This document shows, piece by piece, positions 53,532 to 63,989 of a stretch of DNA of 64,000 bases. How positions within the stretch are numbered: the first letter of the stretch is position 1; each line of letters begins with the position of its first letter. Under the pieces are notes generated by a model. That model was not told the DNA's origin. It was given only the letters and a program-made list of their open reading frames with translations, and did not search any database. A program made the translations under genes and the position numbers. This DNA comes from Alkalihalobacillus sp. AL-G (GTDB lineage Bacteria; Bacillota; Bacilli; Bacillales; Fictibacillaceae), in contig NZ_CP094656.1 in assembly GCF_030643805.1 (NCBI RefSeq), forward strand, positions 372,001 through 436,000, written 5' to 3'.

Positions 53532-55037
53532 ATGGGCATTGAAACACCAACGTTAGTTACTTTTATAATTTACCTTGTCGTTATGCTTGGGATCGGTGTA
53601 GTATCCTATAGGCTTACGAATGATTTATCAGATTATGTATTAGGTGGAAGAAACCTGACTCCAGGAGTGGCTGCCTTAAGTGCAGGAGCTTCGGATATGA
53701 GTGGGTGGCTGTTACTCGGATTGCCAGGAGCGATCTATGCATCAGGTATGAACGGGGTTTGGATCGGAATCGGTCTTTCAGTCGGTGCATATCTTAACTG
53801 GCAATTCATTGCAAAGCGTTTGCGTAAATATACAGAAGTTGCAAAAGACTCGATCACGATTCCAGATTATTTTGAAAACCGTTTTCGTGATAACTCTAAA
53901 ATCCTTCGAGTGATTTCTGCAATTGTTATTTTATTTTTCTTTACTGTGTATACAGCTTCCGGACTAGTTGGGGGAGCAAAGCTTTTCCAAGCATCATTCG
54001 GTATGTCTTATAGTTGGGCACTATGGATTGGTGCTGGAGTGATCATTTCTTATACGTTCCTTGGTGGTTTCCTCGCCGTAAGTTGGACGGACTTTATTCA
54101 AGGGATTTTAATGTTCTTAGCACTTATTGTTGTACCAATTGTAGCAATGCAAAAACTTGGTGGCTGGAGCTCAACGGTCAATCAAGTTGGAAGCATGGAT
54201 GCATCCTATGTTGATATAATGAGTGGACTCGGCATATTGGCGATCATATCTTCACTTGCATGGGGTCTTGGTTATTTCGGACAACCACATATTCTTGTGC
54301 GCTTTATGGGAATTCGCTCATCAAAAGATATTCCAAAAGCACGCTTGATCGGAATGGGATGGATGGTCATATCATTATTTGGTGCCATCTTCACAGGATT
54401 CGCTGCAATAGCTTACTTTGCGGATAACCCACTTCAAGGGCCAGAAGCAGAGACAGCGTTCATCTTATTTTCTCAAGTATTGTTCGATCCTTGGGTAGCT
54501 GGAATTCTACTGGCGGCTATTCTAGCGGCAATCATGAGTACTGTTGACTCCCAATTGCTTGTATCATCCAGTGCATTAGCAGAGGATTTTTACAAAGCGA
54601 TTTTACGAAAAACAGCAAGCGATAAAGAACTCGTATGGGTTGGACGTTTTGCAGTAGTATTAATCGCGTTGATTGCAATAACCATTGCGTCAGATGAAAA
54701 TAGTAAAGTCCTAACATTAGTAAGTTACGCATGGGCAGGTTTCGGTGCATCATTCGGACCGGTTATCATTCTTTCACTATTCTGGAAACGAATCACTCGG
54801 AATGGTGCACTAGCCGGGATGATCATCGGTGCGGTTACAGTCGTTGCTTGGTCGTTGCTGTCAACTCCTCCAAAAGGGGCAGAACAATCAGCAGCAGTCA
54901 TTCCATTCAGCCTTTATGAAATCGTTCCTGGATTTATTCTTGCGTTCCTTGCAATCATCATCGTTAGTTTGATGGGCAAAGAGCCTTCAGAGGAAGTCCA
55001 AACTGAATTCGATTCAGTAAACGGATCTGAATATTAA
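53532..55037 (+). CDS. opuE: sodium/proline symporter (PutP/OpuE type)
   Basis: 501 residues of the sodium:solute symporter family with about 13 helices. Family motifs: DYVLGGRNLTPGVAALSAGA near residue 33, ASDMSGWLLLGLPGAIYASG, WGLGYFGQPHILVRFMGIRS near 240, and AAIMSTVDSQLLVSSSALAE near 335, which contains the sodium-site Ser residues. B. subtilis has opuE in the same place, before gatCAB, for osmoprotective proline uptake; with rocA nearby it could also serve catabolism. Proline is assigned by homology. The 35-residue peptide gene is directly upstream. Confidence 0.92.
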   Translation: MGIETPTLVTFIIYLVVMLGIGVVSYRLTNDLSDYVLGGRNLTPGVAALSAGASDMSGWLLLGLPGAIYASGMNGVWIGIGLSVGAYLNWQFIAKRLRKYTEVAKDSITIPDYFENRFRDNSKILRVISAIVILFFFTVYTASGLVGGAKLFQASFGMSYSWALWIGAGVIISYTFLGGFLAVSWTDFIQGILMFLALIVVPIVAMQKLGGWSSTVNQVGSMDASYVDIMSGLGILAIISSLAWGLGYFGQPHILVRFMGIRSSKDIPKARLIGMGWMVISLFGAIFTGFAAIAYFADNPLQGPEAETAFILFSQVLFDPWVAGILLAAILAAIMSTVDSQLLVSSSALAEDFYKAILRKTASDKELVWVGRFAVVLIALIAITIASDENSKVLTLVSYAWAGFGASFGPVIILSLFWKRITRNGALAGMIIGAVTVVAWSLLSTPPKGAEQSAAVIPFSLYEIVPGFILAFLAIIIVSLMGKEPSEEVQTEFDSVNGSEY

Positions 55038-55047
55038 TTTTTAAAAG

Positions 55048-55084
55048 AAGACTGTCTCGAAGTTTTACTTCGGGCAGTCTTTTC
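55048..55084 (+). terminator. bidirectional terminator between opuE and DUF3231 gene
   Basis: AAGACTGTCTCGAAG pairs with CTTCGGGCAGTCTT (with a G-U pair) around TTTTA, followed by TTTCTT; A-rich flank serves the opposite strand. Confidence 0.85.
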
Positions 55085-55133
55085 TTATTGGACATTTCAA
55101 TTTCAATATTTCTTTATATAGTGAGTAAACTGT

Positions 55134-56150
55134 TCATTGTGTACCATCTATATTTCTGAACAATTGTTCCCGATTTGCTGCTTGCGGAGGTTGTTCATGC
55201 CAGCCATTTTTGATCATGATGTTCATTCCATCTTCAGATAATTTGGAATCTCGTGCGATTGAAGTAGCATAATGAACTGCTAGATCACGACGCATGTTGG
55301 TAGCCAATCCTGTTCCATAATAAGTCATTGCAGCTGAAATGATAAATCCACCATGAACCATCATCAGTTTGTCTGAAAACGGGGCAACTCGTGAACTGGT
55401 CACATGAGTGTCCCAGTAAACGGCAGAATTGATAAAGTCATCATGTAGAACAGAACTAAACAATTCAATATGTTTCTCAGCCAACTTGACGACTCTCATC
55501 ATAAACGCTCGAATTTCTTTTGATTGAGCTGTTTGGCTAAATCCAATGGCTAAAGCTTTAGCCATTATGCTTTTTTTCAAGTTAGAGAATATACTTGTAA
55601 TCTCAATAACATTTAATGGTCGATGTTCTCCAAACCAGCCTGCCAGATATGCCTGTTTCTCTGCAATTTCAGGTCTTTCAGGTGTTGGGATTTTTGGAAA
55701 ATCATCATAAAGACCTTTCGATTGAAGGAGTTTTAATGTTTTGCTATAAAGTTCTGAAGTTGAATTCATAGCATCTACGTTAAATTGACGAACATCAGGG
55801 GATACAGACGTTGTTAATGCAAGTGAATAACCGGATAAACCATGAACTGACAATTCGTGAAGGTAAAAAAGATGAAATTGATCTGAAAATAAACGGGGTG
55901 CCTTCAAATTGATATCTTTATTAGTAAATGCGTAAGGGATGGGAAAATGGATTCGATTAAATATCCGTGTTAGTTGCTTTATGTTTTTTTGTGATAATTT
56001 TAATGCAAACTCATAGATATCTCGAATATTAGAATCCTCAATAACCTGAAGAGCATATTGGTTCATACATATCCCCATACTATTGTTCATATAGGAAGTC
56101 CACAAATTGGCAACCTCTCCAGTCGACAAAAATTCTTTATTCCCTTTCAT
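55134..56150 (-). CDS. DUF3231 family protein
   Basis: About 338 residues made of two homologous halves of about 165, each an alpha-helical, ferritin-like bundle (LSTGEVANLWTSYMNNSMGI in the first, NVIEITSIFSNLKKSIMAKA in the second; HELSVHGLSGYSLALTTSVS and MMVHGGFIISAAMTYYGTGL as matching later helices). This is the DUF3231 family, common in spore formers; some members are found in spores, but function is unproven. ATG at 56150 is favoured by a GAGTAGG site; a GTG at 56159 would add three residues. It runs opposite to opuE and gatC. Confidence 0.88.
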   Translation of the reverse strand: MKGNKEFLSTGEVANLWTSYMNNSMGICMNQYALQVIEDSNIRDIYEFALKLSQKNIKQLTRIFNRIHFPIPYAFTNKDINLKAPRLFSDQFHLFYLHELSVHGLSGYSLALTTSVSPDVRQFNVDAMNSTSELYSKTLKLLQSKGLYDDFPKIPTPERPEIAEKQAYLAGWFGEHRPLNVIEITSIFSNLKKSIMAKALAIGFSQTAQSKEIRAFMMRVVKLAEKHIELFSSVLHDDFINSAVYWDTHVTSSRVAPFSDKLMMVHGGFIISAAMTYYGTGLATNMRRDLAVHYATSIARDSKLSEDGMNIMIKNGWHEQPPQAANREQLFRNIDGTQ

Positions 56151-56396
56151 TCCATTCACACCTACTCATTCATCGTGTATTGTTTACCGATCAATTCTGC
56201 TAATAGCTATTCTTTGTTAGGAGTTTGATATGTATTCTAATTTATCTTCAGGAAGGGTTTGTGGATTTATTTTTCCCTGACAAAAAAGAAATCGATTCAA
56301 CTTTGCCGTTATGTCGGCTTGATTATTGATTCTAGCGGGTTCTTTTTGGTATCATCAGTATATTGCAATACGTACGATTTTATGGAGGTGGAATGC

Positions 56397-56687
56397 GTGT
56401 CCCGAATAACGAAAGAGGAAGTAAAGCACGTTGCAAAGCTAGCTCGTCTTGCCGTAACTGAAGAAGAGGCGGAAATGTTTACGAAGCAGCTTGACGATAT
56501 TATCGGTTACGCCGAGCAATTGAATGAATTGAATACAGACGATGTCGAACCGACGACTCACGTATTGGATTTGAAAAATGTTTTGAGAGAAGACAAGGTG
56601 AAGGACTGGCTCACGCGTGATGAAGCGCTTAAAAACACACCAGATCAACAAAACGGACTAATTAAGGTTCCGGCTGTTTTAGAGTAG
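56397..56687 (+). CDS. gatC: Asp/Glu-tRNA amidotransferase subunit C
   Basis: 96 residues, as in B. subtilis. GatC stabilises the GatAB complex that converts Glu-tRNA(Gln) and Asp-tRNA(Asn) to Gln- and Asn-tRNA. It has [20 protein letters not shown] and [20 protein letters not shown] with REDKV. The GTG at 56397 lies 6 bases after GGAGGTG; the frame is open far upstream but without a ribosome site. The gene is first of the gatCAB operon. Confidence 0.95.
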   Translation: MSRITKEEVKHVAKLARLAVTEEEAEMFTKQLDDIIGYAEQLNELNTDDVEPTTHVLDLKNVLREDKVKDWLTRDEALKNTPDQQNGLIKVPAVLE

Positions 56688-56705
56688 GGAGGGAGAAGGA
56701 ATACG

Positions 56706-58163
56706 ATGTCGTTATACGATAAAAAGATCTCAGAATTACATGAGCTTTTACATAAAAAAGAAATGAAGGTAAGTGAGCTCATTGATGCTTCGTTTTCAAG
56801 GATTCACGAAGTCGACGACAAGGTGAAGGCATTCCTGACATTGAACGAAGAGGCTGCTAAACAACAAGCGACGCTTCTCGATGAAAAAATGGGAACCGAT
56901 GAAGCACGAGGACTTTTATTTGGACTCCCGATCGGTGTTAAGGACAACATCTCGACTAAGGATTTACGCACGACGGCTGGAAGTCAATTGCTTGCGAACT
57001 TTGACCCAGTTTATGATGCAACCGTTGTTGAAAAGCTGAATGAGGCAGAAACGATTGCGGTCGGAAAATTGAACATGGACGAGTTCGCTATGGGGTCATC
57101 AAATGAAAACTCGGGCTTTTTCCAAACCCGTAACCCTTGGAACACCGACTATGTACCAGGTGGATCAAGCGGTGGTTCAGCAGCATCGGTCGCTACCGGA
57201 GAAGTCTTTTTCTCACTCGGATCAGACACGGGCGGATCAATTCGTCAGCCTGCCGCTTTTTGTGGAGTTGTCGGGTTAAAACCAACCTACGGACGCGTTT
57301 CCCGTTTCGGACTCGTCGCGTTTGCATCCTCACTCGATCAGATCGGACCGATTACAAATACCGTTGAAGACAACGCATTCCTGCTACAGGCAATCGCAGG
57401 ACACGACAAGATGGACTCAACTTCAGCCGATGTGGCAAAGGATGATTATACTGCAGCACTTACGGGTGATGTAAAAGGTTTAAAAATTGCCGTACCAAAG
57501 GAATACATCGGCGAAGGTGTCGATGAAGACGTCAAAAACAAAGTCATGGATGCTTTGAAAGTACTAGAAGGAATGGGCGCAGAATGGGAAGAAGTATCCC
57601 TGCCACACTCCAAATACGGTGTCGCAACCTATTACCTATTAGCTTCGTCTGAAGCGTCCTCGAACCTCGCTCGATTTGACGGTGTCAGGTATGGTGTTCG
57701 CACAGAAAACCCTGAGAACCTGCTGGAGCTTTACAACAAAACACGTAGTGAAGGATTTGGCGATGAGGTGAAGCGCCGGATCATGCTCGGAACGTTCGCG
57801 TTAAGCTCTGGATTTTACGATGCGTATTATAAAAAAGCTCAGCGTGTCCGGACGCTAATCAAGAATGACTTTGACAAGGTGTTCGAAAAGTACGATGTCA
57901 TTCTCGGGCCGACAACACCGACTCCCGCTTTTAAAATTGGAGCGAAGGTGAACGACCCGCTTACGATGTATGCGAACGATATTTTGACGATACCAGTCAA
58001 CCTTGCAGGTGTACCAGCAATTTCGGTACCATGCGGATTATCGAATGGACTGCCAGTTGGACTACAAATCATCGGAAAAGCGTTTGATGAAAGCACGGTT
58101 TATCGTGTTGCTCACGCATACGAGCAAGCGACCGACCATCATCATGCGAAACCGGAACTTTAA
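56706..58163 (+). CDS. gatA: Asp/Glu-tRNA amidotransferase subunit A
   Basis: 485 residues, the glutaminase subunit of the amidase-signature family. The Ser-cisSer-Lys triad is visible: Lys in [14 protein letters not shown], cis-Ser in [15 protein letters not shown] and the nucleophile Ser in [16 protein letters not shown]. It supplies ammonia to GatB through a channel. GGGAGGGAGAAGG precedes the ATG; gatB follows after 15 bases. Confidence 0.97.
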   Translation: MSLYDKKISELHELLHKKEMKVSELIDASFSRIHEVDDKVKAFLTLNEEAAKQQATLLDEKMGTDEARGLLFGLPIGVKDNISTKDLRTTAGSQLLANFDPVYDATVVEKLNEAETIAVGKLNMDEFAMGSSNENSGFFQTRNPWNTDYVPGGSSGGSAASVATGEVFFSLGSDTGGSIRQPAAFCGVVGLKPTYGRVSRFGLVAFASSLDQIGPITNTVEDNAFLLQAIAGHDKMDSTSADVAKDDYTAALTGDVKGLKIAVPKEYIGEGVDEDVKNKVMDALKVLEGMGAEWEEVSLPHSKYGVATYYLLASSEASSNLARFDGVRYGVRTENPENLLELYNKTRSEGFGDEVKRRIMLGTFALSSGFYDAYYKKAQRVRTLIKNDFDKVFEKYDVILGPTTPTPAFKIGAKVNDPLTMYANDILTIPVNLAGVPAISVPCGLSNGLPVGLQIIGKAFDESTVYRVAHAYEQATDHHHAKPEL

Positions 58164-58178
58164 GGGGGGAGACAGACA

Positions 58179-59612
58179 ATGCATTTTGAAACGATCATTG
58201 GACTTGAGGTCCACGCAGAACTGAAAACGAACTCAAAGATTTTTTGCAGCTGTTCAACTGAATTTGGTGCACCGCCGAATACAAATGTTTGCCCGATCTG
58301 TCTCGGCCATCCTGGGGTTTTACCGGTCGTTAACGAGCAAGCCGTCGATTTTGCGATGCGTGCTGCGATGGCACTGAACTGTGACATTACACGCGAAACA
58401 AAGTTTGATCGGAAGAACTATTTTTACCCGGATAACCCGAAAGCGTACCAGATTTCCCAGTTTGACAAGCCAATTGGTGAGAACGGCTGGATTGAAATCG
58501 AAGTAGACGGTTACAAGAAACGCATCGGAATCACCCGCCTTCATATGGAGGAGGACGCAGGGAAATCGATGCACGCAGAAGACGGAACGCATTCATTGGT
58601 TGACTTGAACCGTCAAGGAACACCGCTTGTTGAAATCGTTTCTGAGCCGGATTTGAGAACGCCGGAAGAAGCGTATGCGTACCTTGAAAAACTGAAAGCG
58701 ATTTTACAATATACGGACGTTTCCGACTGTAAAATGGAAGAAGGCTCGTTGCGTTGCGACGCGAACATCTCACTCCGTCCAGTCGGCCAGGAGAAGTTCG
58801 GAACAAAGGCAGAGCTGAAGAACTTGAACTCATTCGCGAACGTGCAAAAGGGTCTTGCGTTTGAAGAAGTTCGCCAGGAAAAAGAACTGCTGACAGGCGG
58901 CGAAATTTTGCAGGAAACACGCCGGTACGATGAGACGTCTAAGCAAACGATCCTCATGCGTGTAAAAGAAGGATCGGACGACTATCGCTACTTCCCTGAG
59001 CCGGATCTTGTCGGACTCTCGATTGACGAGACATGGATTGAACGGGTCAAGTCGGAAATTCCAGAGCTTCCAGACGCAAGGAAGAAGCGTTACATGGACG
59101 ATCTTGGACTGCCGGCATATGATGCGATGGTGCTGACCCAGTCGAAAAAAATGTCCGATTTCTTTGAAGTTGTGCTCGCGAACGGAGCTGATGCGAAAGC
59201 CGCTTCCAACTGGATGATGGGTGAAGTTTCAGCCTACTTGAACGCAGAATATAAAGAAATTGATGAAGTCGCATTAACGCCAGAAGGTCTTGCAAAAATG
59301 ATCGAGCTTATTGAAAAGGGAACGATCTCATCTAAAATTGCAAAAAAGGTTTTTAGAGAGCTGATTGAAAAGGGCGGTGACCCTGAAGTTATCGTTAAGG
59401 AAAAGGGACTCGTGCAAATTTCCGATGAAGGTGAGCTTCGAGGCATCGTTTCTGGAATCCTTGATGAAAACGAACAATCGATTGTTGATTTTAAAAACGG
59501 TAAGGACCGGGCACTCGGATTCCTCGTCGGCCAGGTTATGAAGGCGACAAGAGGGAAAGCGAACCCGCCGATGGTCAACAAACTCATCCTTGAAGAAATC
59601 GAAAAACGATAA
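58179..59612 (+). CDS. gatB: Asp/Glu-tRNA amidotransferase subunit B
   Basis: 477 residues. GatB phosphorylates and amidates the mischarged tRNA. N-terminal catalytic part begins [20 protein letters not shown] with the Cys pairs CSC and CPIC of its zinc site, then [18 protein letters not shown] and [12 protein letters not shown]. The C-terminal YqeY-like tail ([20 protein letters not shown] then [15 protein letters not shown]) binds tRNA. Full length (B. subtilis 476). A strong terminator ends the operon. Confidence 0.97.
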   Translation: MHFETIIGLEVHAELKTNSKIFCSCSTEFGAPPNTNVCPICLGHPGVLPVVNEQAVDFAMRAAMALNCDITRETKFDRKNYFYPDNPKAYQISQFDKPIGENGWIEIEVDGYKKRIGITRLHMEEDAGKSMHAEDGTHSLVDLNRQGTPLVEIVSEPDLRTPEEAYAYLEKLKAILQYTDVSDCKMEEGSLRCDANISLRPVGQEKFGTKAELKNLNSFANVQKGLAFEEVRQEKELLTGGEILQETRRYDETSKQTILMRVKEGSDDYRYFPEPDLVGLSIDETWIERVKSEIPELPDARKKRYMDDLGLPAYDAMVLTQSKKMSDFFEVVLANGADAKAASNWMMGEVSAYLNAEYKEIDEVALTPEGLAKMIELIEKGTISSKIAKKVFRELIEKGGDPEVIVKEKGLVQISDEGELRGIVSGILDENEQSIVDFKNGKDRALGFLVGQVMKATRGKANPPMVNKLILEEIEKR

Positions 59613-59618
59613 TCAGAG

Positions 59619-59646
59619 AAAAGCCCTCCGTCTGAGGGCTTTTTTC
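59619..59646 (+). terminator. terminator of gatCAB
   Basis: AAAAGCCCTC pairs with GAGGGCTTTT around CGTCT, followed by TTTTC. Confidence 0.92.
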
Positions 59647-59852
59647 AATTCTGATTGGTTATTATTGATGATTTGCATACGTAAATATTCGTTGTAAACG
59701 AGTGTTGAGGTCTTATATGCCCGCGAGCTACATTTTGTGCACGAAACGGGAGCGCAACCTTTTAAAGATCTTACACTGAAACTTCTATGCTTAATCTGTT
59801 TGATGGTGTGTTAAAACCTTTATATACAGCCTAATTTTTCGAATTTTTAGTT
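59647..59852. other. intergenic region before dgkB
   Basis: No gene or repeat seen on either strand in this part of the 397-bp gap. The dgkB promoter and a 130-base leader follow. Confidence 0.4.
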
Positions 59853-59881
59853 TTGCTTTTTGACGTGAAGGTCACTATAAT
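59853..59881 (+). promoter_or_regulatory. candidate sigma-A promoter of dgkB
   Basis: TTGCTT, a 17-bp spacer and consensus TATAAT. The leader before the start codon is about 120 bases. Confidence 0.6.
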
Positions 59882-60009
59882 AAGATGGACTGGAATATAG
59901 TAGAAGTGAGTTCGGAATTTTGCTAGTCCGAATTGACTGGTAGACCGAACCGCTGTGAACTCCGGTAAATTAAACGTTATTTTAGAAATGTGGAAAAATA
60001 GGTGATTTT

Positions 60010-60945
60010 ATGAAACGAGCAAGATTAATATATAATCCAACGTCAGGTCGTGAGCAGGTAAAGCGACAACTGCCTTATATTTTAGGAAAACTTGAAAAAG
60101 CAGGCTACGAAACGTCGACGCATGCCACATGTAAGGATGAAGGCGATGCGACACGTGCCGCCCATCTAGCCGTTGAGCGAGAGTTTGACCTCGTGATTGC
60201 AGCTGGTGGAGATGGAACGATCTACGAAGTGATCAATGGGATGGCTGAGCTCCCGAACCGCCCGAAATTCGGAATCATTCCTGCTGGTACAACGAATGAT
60301 TTCGCCCGTGCGCTCGGTATTCCGCGTACAATCGAACGTGCAGTCGATGTATTATGTGAAGGCATCGAAATCCCTGTGGACATCGGACGCGTCAACGATA
60401 AATACTTCGTAAACATTGCCGGGGGCGGGAAGCTGACAGAGCTTACCTATCAAGTGCCTAGCCAGATGAAGACGATGATCGGACAGCTTGCCTATTATTT
60501 AAAAGGAATGGAAATGCTCCCGTCAATTCGCCCGACAAACGTTAAAATCGAGTATGATGACAAAGTGTTCGAAGGTGAAATCATGCTCTTTTTAGTTGCA
60601 AATACGAACTCAGTAGGCGGATTTGAAAAACTTGCGCCATTGTCAGAGTTCAATGATGGATTGTTTGACCTTGTCATTCTAAAAAAAGCGAACCTAGCCG
60701 AATTCATTCGAATTGCAACGCTTGCACTTAAAGGTGATCATATCCGAGATTCGCACGTCATATATGAAAAAGCTCGCCGCATCAAGATTCATACCGACGA
60801 AAAGATGCAGCTCAACCTCGACGGAGAATTTGGAGGACTGCTGCCGGGAGAATTCGTCAACTTGAGACATCACTTCCAAATGCTCGTCTCAAAAGAACGG
60901 TATGAAGGCACACAACAGGTGCCAGAACCCGAGGACCTTGACTAA
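60010..60945 (+). CDS. dgkB: diacylglycerol kinase DgkB
   Basis: 311 residues of the soluble lipid-kinase family. It phosphorylates diacylglycerol left from lipoteichoic acid synthesis back to phosphatidic acid. Motifs: ARLIYNPTSGREQVK at the start, VIAAGGDGTIYEVINGM (ATP site GGDGT), FGIIPAGTTNDFARALGIPR and the C-terminal LNLDGEFGGLLPGEFVNLRH. B. subtilis DgkB (YerQ) has 303 residues and the same location downstream of gatB. Start after AATAGGTGA. Confidence 0.95.
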   Translation: MKRARLIYNPTSGREQVKRQLPYILGKLEKAGYETSTHATCKDEGDATRAAHLAVEREFDLVIAAGGDGTIYEVINGMAELPNRPKFGIIPAGTTNDFARALGIPRTIERAVDVLCEGIEIPVDIGRVNDKYFVNIAGGGKLTELTYQVPSQMKTMIGQLAYYLKGMEMLPSIRPTNVKIEYDDKVFEGEIMLFLVANTNSVGGFEKLAPLSEFNDGLFDLVILKKANLAEFIRIATLALKGDHIRDSHVIYEKARRIKIHTDEKMQLNLDGEFGGLLPGEFVNLRHHFQMLVSKERYEGTQQVPEPEDLD

Positions 60946-60954
60946 CGACAAATT

Positions 60955-60998
60955 AGACTGACCGGCTGCGATAGAGTGCAAAGGGTCAGTCTTTTGAT
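60955..60998 (+). terminator. intrinsic terminator after dgkB
   Basis: AGACTGACC pairs with GGTCAGTCT around a 19-base loop, followed by TTTGATTT. Confidence 0.75.
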
Positions 60999-61093
60999 TT
61001 ATGTAACCGATCGTTTTGCTCTCTAGATTTATAATTAGGCTAAGAGTGTAAGGTCTACCAAAAGCAATTAGATCAAAGGGGTGAACCGAACCT

Positions 61094-61654
61094 ATGATAC
61101 ATAAATCCGAAAAAGAAAAAATGCTGGAGGGCGAACTGTACGTTCCATGGGAGGAAGAGCTGGTCAAAGACCGGGAGCGTGCCAGACGACTGACCCGCAC
61201 GTTCAATGAGACGCTTGAGACAGGGTACGGCCGCCGGACAGAACTTTTACAAGAGCTGTTCGGTTCAACTGGGGAAGAGGTCAACATCGAACCGAGCTTC
61301 AAATGCGACTACGGCTATAATATCCATACCGGTGAAAACTTTTTCGCGAACTTTGATTGTGTCATTTTGGATGTATGTGAAGTACGGTTCGGCAACAATT
61401 GCATGCTCGGTCCAGGCGTTCATATTTACACCGCAACACACCCATTGAATGCAGCCGAACGAAACACCGGAAAAGAATACGGAAAAACGGTCACAATCGG
61501 TAACAATGTTTGGATCGGTGGGAAAGCGGTCATCAACCCAGGCGTTAAAATTGGAGACAATGTGGTAATCGCAGCCGGGGCAGTCGTCACAAAGGATATT
61601 CCGGCCAATGTCGTCGTCGGCGGAAACCCAGCGAAGGTCATCAAAAACTTATGA
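61094..61654 (+). CDS. maa: maltose/galactoside O-acetyltransferase-type enzyme
   Basis: 186 residues with an N-terminal Mac domain ([20 protein letters not shown] with [14 protein letters not shown]) and a left-handed beta-helix of hexapeptide repeats ([18 protein letters not shown] with the catalytic His, then [54 protein letters not shown]). It acetylates sugars from acetyl-CoA; the in vivo substrate in bacilli is uncertain (B. subtilis Maa acts on maltose and glucose in vitro). AAGGGGTGAACC precedes the ATG. Confidence 0.92.
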   Translation: MIHKSEKEKMLEGELYVPWEEELVKDRERARRLTRTFNETLETGYGRRTELLQELFGSTGEEVNIEPSFKCDYGYNIHTGENFFANFDCVILDVCEVRFGNNCMLGPGVHIYTATHPLNAAERNTGKEYGKTVTIGNNVWIGGKAVINPGVKIGDNVVIAAGAVVTKDIPANVVVGGNPAKVIKNL

Positions 61655-61692
61655 TTTTTTCCGTTAATGGCCATAATGTTCATAATAGGCTC

Positions 61693-61721
61693 TTGAAAAA
61701 ATGGCGAGAATCCAGTATAGT
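61693..61721 (+). promoter_or_regulatory. sigma-A promoter of proS leader
   Basis: TTGAAA, a 17-bp spacer and TATAGT, shortly before the T-box leader. Confidence 0.7.
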
Positions 61722-61740
61722 ACTTAAAAATGCATACAAA

Positions 61741-61979
61741 AGCGATGAAGAGGATTAGTAAAGTGTTTACTTCTTTTTAAGAGAGGGAGCCAGTGGTGAG
61801 AGGCTTCTAAAGAATGGCATTTGAACCTGTCTCAGAGCTCTGGATCGGATCGTACGTAATGTGAAGATTCAGCGGTTGTTACCGTTACATAGTTGAGAGT
61901 ACAAAGCACGTATTTTTGCTTTGTGAATTAGGGTGGTACCGCCAGGCCTTGGTCCCTTATGTGGGATTAAGGTCTTTTT
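61741..61979 (+). promoter_or_regulatory. T-box leader of proS (proline-specific)
   Basis: The antiterminator bulge sequence AGGGTGGTACCGC is present at about 61930, with TGGT able to pair with the tRNA acceptor end of discriminator A. In stem I the segment TTGAACCTGTCTCAGAG places CCT (61826-61828), a proline codon, at the specifier site. The terminator GCCTTGGTCCC/GGGATTAAGG with TTTTTG follows at 61945-61979. Uncharged tRNA-Pro should allow read-through into proS. Confidence 0.9.
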
Positions 61980-62036
61980 GCTGTCTAAAAAAGAAACTCG
62001 AACGAAAGATACACTAAATACGAGAGGTGATGAACC

Positions 62037-63470
62037 ATGTCAAAAAAAGTGTTTGTTAAAGATGTTACCGCGATGGAGGATGATTTTGCACAGTGGTATA
62101 CCGATGTCGTCAAAAAGGCGGATCTTATCGACTATTCCACGGTCCGTGGGTCAATGATCATCCGTCCTTACGGATACGCAATTTGGGAAAACATCAAGAA
62201 TGAACTCGATCATAGCATCAAGGAAACCGGGCATAAGAACGTCTATATGCCACTGTTCATACCGGAAAGTCTTCTTCAAAAGGAAAAGGATCACGTCGAA
62301 GGCTTTGCACCCGAAGTAGCCTGGGTCACCCACGGAGGAGATGAAGAATTGCAAGAACGCCTCTGTGTTCGCCCGACGTCAGAAGTTCTTTTTTGCGAAC
62401 ATTATAAAAATATCATTCACTCGTACCGGGACCTCCCGAAGCTTTATAACCAATGGTCAAACGTCGTGCGATGGGAAAAAACGACTCGTCCGTTCCTCCG
62501 TACTCTCGAGTTTCTCTGGCAGGAAGGTCATACGTGTCATGCGACGAGTGAAGACGCACATGAAGAAACGACGAAAATGATCAACGTCTATGCCGACATC
62601 TGTGAAAATGTGCTTGCAATCCCTGTCGTTAAAGGCCAGAAGACCGAAAAAGAAAAATTTGCAGGCGCGAAATTCACATATACGATTGAAAGCCTCATGC
62701 ATGACGGAAAAGCGCTCCAGTCTGGAACATCGCACCATCTTGGAGACGGGTTCGCCCGTTCATTCGGCATCCAATACAGCGACCAGAACGGAGATCTTCA
62801 GTACGTTCATCAGACGTCTTGGGGCTTCACAACCCGGATCATTGGAGCGATGATCATGGTTCATGGCGATAACCGAGGTCTTGTCATTCCGCCAAGAGTC
62901 GCACCAACGCAAGTGATGATCCTCCCTATCGCTCAGCATAAAGAAGGCGTTCTTGATTTTGCCTATGATTTAAAAGAAAAGCTTGCACACGTAGCCCGTA
63001 TCGATATTGATGCGAGTGATAAAAAACCAGGCTGGAAGTTCAATGAGTATGAAATGAAAGGAATTCCGCTCCGCTTAGAGGTAGGACCAAAGGATATTGA
63101 AAAAGGTCAGGTCGTTCTGGCCAGACGTGATACCGGTGAAAAGCTGTTCGTTCCACTTGATGAAGTCGAAGTGAAAATCAGCGAACTGCTCGAGGACATC
63201 CAAATCAATCTCTACAATAAAGCGAAGCAACTTCGTGAAGATAAAACAACAACTGCCCAAACGATGGAGGAATTCGCGGACACGCTCACCAACAAGCCTG
63301 GTTTTATCAAAGCAATGTGGTGTGGTTCCGACGAATGCGAAGACAAAATTAAAGAAGATACCGGAGCGACATCCCGATGTATGCCATTTGAACAGGAAGA
63401 GCTGTCCGACAAATGCGTTTGCTGCGGGGAAAAAGCCCAGTACATGGTTTACTGGGGAAAAGCGTATTGA
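62037..63470 (+). CDS. proS: prolyl-tRNA synthetase, short archaeal/eukaryote-like type
   Basis: 477 residues, class II synthetase. B. subtilis ProS has 564 residues with an editing insertion; this protein lacks that domain and has the C-terminal zinc-binding tail of the archaeal-eukaryotic form ([47 protein letters not shown]). Motif 2 is [20 protein letters not shown] with GHTCHA; motif 3 is in [20 protein letters not shown]. The leader's proline T-box supports the assignment. GAGAGGTGA precedes the ATG. A second, long-form proS may exist elsewhere in the genome. Confidence 0.95.
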   Translation: MSKKVFVKDVTAMEDDFAQWYTDVVKKADLIDYSTVRGSMIIRPYGYAIWENIKNELDHSIKETGHKNVYMPLFIPESLLQKEKDHVEGFAPEVAWVTHGGDEELQERLCVRPTSEVLFCEHYKNIIHSYRDLPKLYNQWSNVVRWEKTTRPFLRTLEFLWQEGHTCHATSEDAHEETTKMINVYADICENVLAIPVVKGQKTEKEKFAGAKFTYTIESLMHDGKALQSGTSHHLGDGFARSFGIQYSDQNGDLQYVHQTSWGFTTRIIGAMIMVHGDNRGLVIPPRVAPTQVMILPIAQHKEGVLDFAYDLKEKLAHVARIDIDASDKKPGWKFNEYEMKGIPLRLEVGPKDIEKGQVVLARRDTGEKLFVPLDEVEVKISELLEDIQINLYNKAKQLREDKTTTAQTMEEFADTLTNKPGFIKAMWCGSDECEDKIKEDTGATSRCMPFEQEELSDKCVCCGEKAQYMVYWGKAY

Positions 63471-63483
63471 TTCACCCACTTTC

Positions 63484-63519
63484 AGAAGCTGTAACCTTAA
63501 AAGGTGCAGCTTCTTTTTT
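63484..63519 (+). terminator. intrinsic terminator after proS
   Basis: AGAAGCTG pairs with CAGCTTCT, with an inner ACC/GGT pair, followed by TTTTT. It lies 14 bases after the stop. Confidence 0.85.
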
Positions 63520-63520
63520 A

Positions 63521-63656
63521 CACGTTAGGAAAGTAGAACTTTTCAGCAACAAGAATGACCGACGCTGGAGAAAAGTTTTCGTCCCAAGTATAAGCGAACA
63601 GAGGCTTAGCCTACGCAAGGCTTGGCGAGAGACCTTTAGGGACCAAGTTTTCTTTA
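63521..63656 (+). repeat. dispersed ~90-bp repeat, copy 4 (with insertion)
   Basis: Begins CACGTTAGGAAAGTAGAACT and ends TTTAGGGACCAAGTTTTCTT, with CTTAGCCTACGCAAGGCTTG before it. About 45 extra bases sit between the left block and AAGTATAAGCGAACA. The right half is almost identical to copy 3. Confidence 0.75.
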
Positions 63657-63989
63657 TCCAAAAAGTACGAAACAGGGTCGAATTAACGTATTTAGAATTA
63701 CCCCTTCTAACAAGGTACGCAAATACACACCGTATTCCCGCAATATTCAACAACGTTATTCTGACGTTCTTCGGGGGCATACAGACTATAGTCCGCTTAC
63801 AATTTTCGCATCCTAAATCGATCGGATTACCCAAAAGTCATTTTTATGGCCGTAAATCGATTCTGATTTTTATATAAGTGACTAGCACCTTTCGTTCAAT
63901 ATAACGAGCTTACAAGTATATTTTCAAATGAACAAGTAAAAGAAAGTAAAGTGACATCTTCCAAATTGTTTGTATAAGGGGTCTAACGT
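63657..63989. other. intergenic region at the right edge
   Basis: No supportable gene. It holds the second 35-nt repeat (63777-63811). A long open frame crossing from proS (63413-63877) runs through the terminator and repeat and is not coding. Confidence 0.45.
63777..63811 (+). repeat. exact 35-nt repeat, copy 2
   Basis: Identical to 50198-50232 (GCATACAGACTATAGTCCGC plus the next 15 bases), same orientation. Confidence 0.9.

Noticed and set aside
63413-63877. 154-residue open frame at the end of proS
   Set aside because: It overlaps proS in another frame, then runs through the terminator, a dispersed repeat and the 35-nt repeat.
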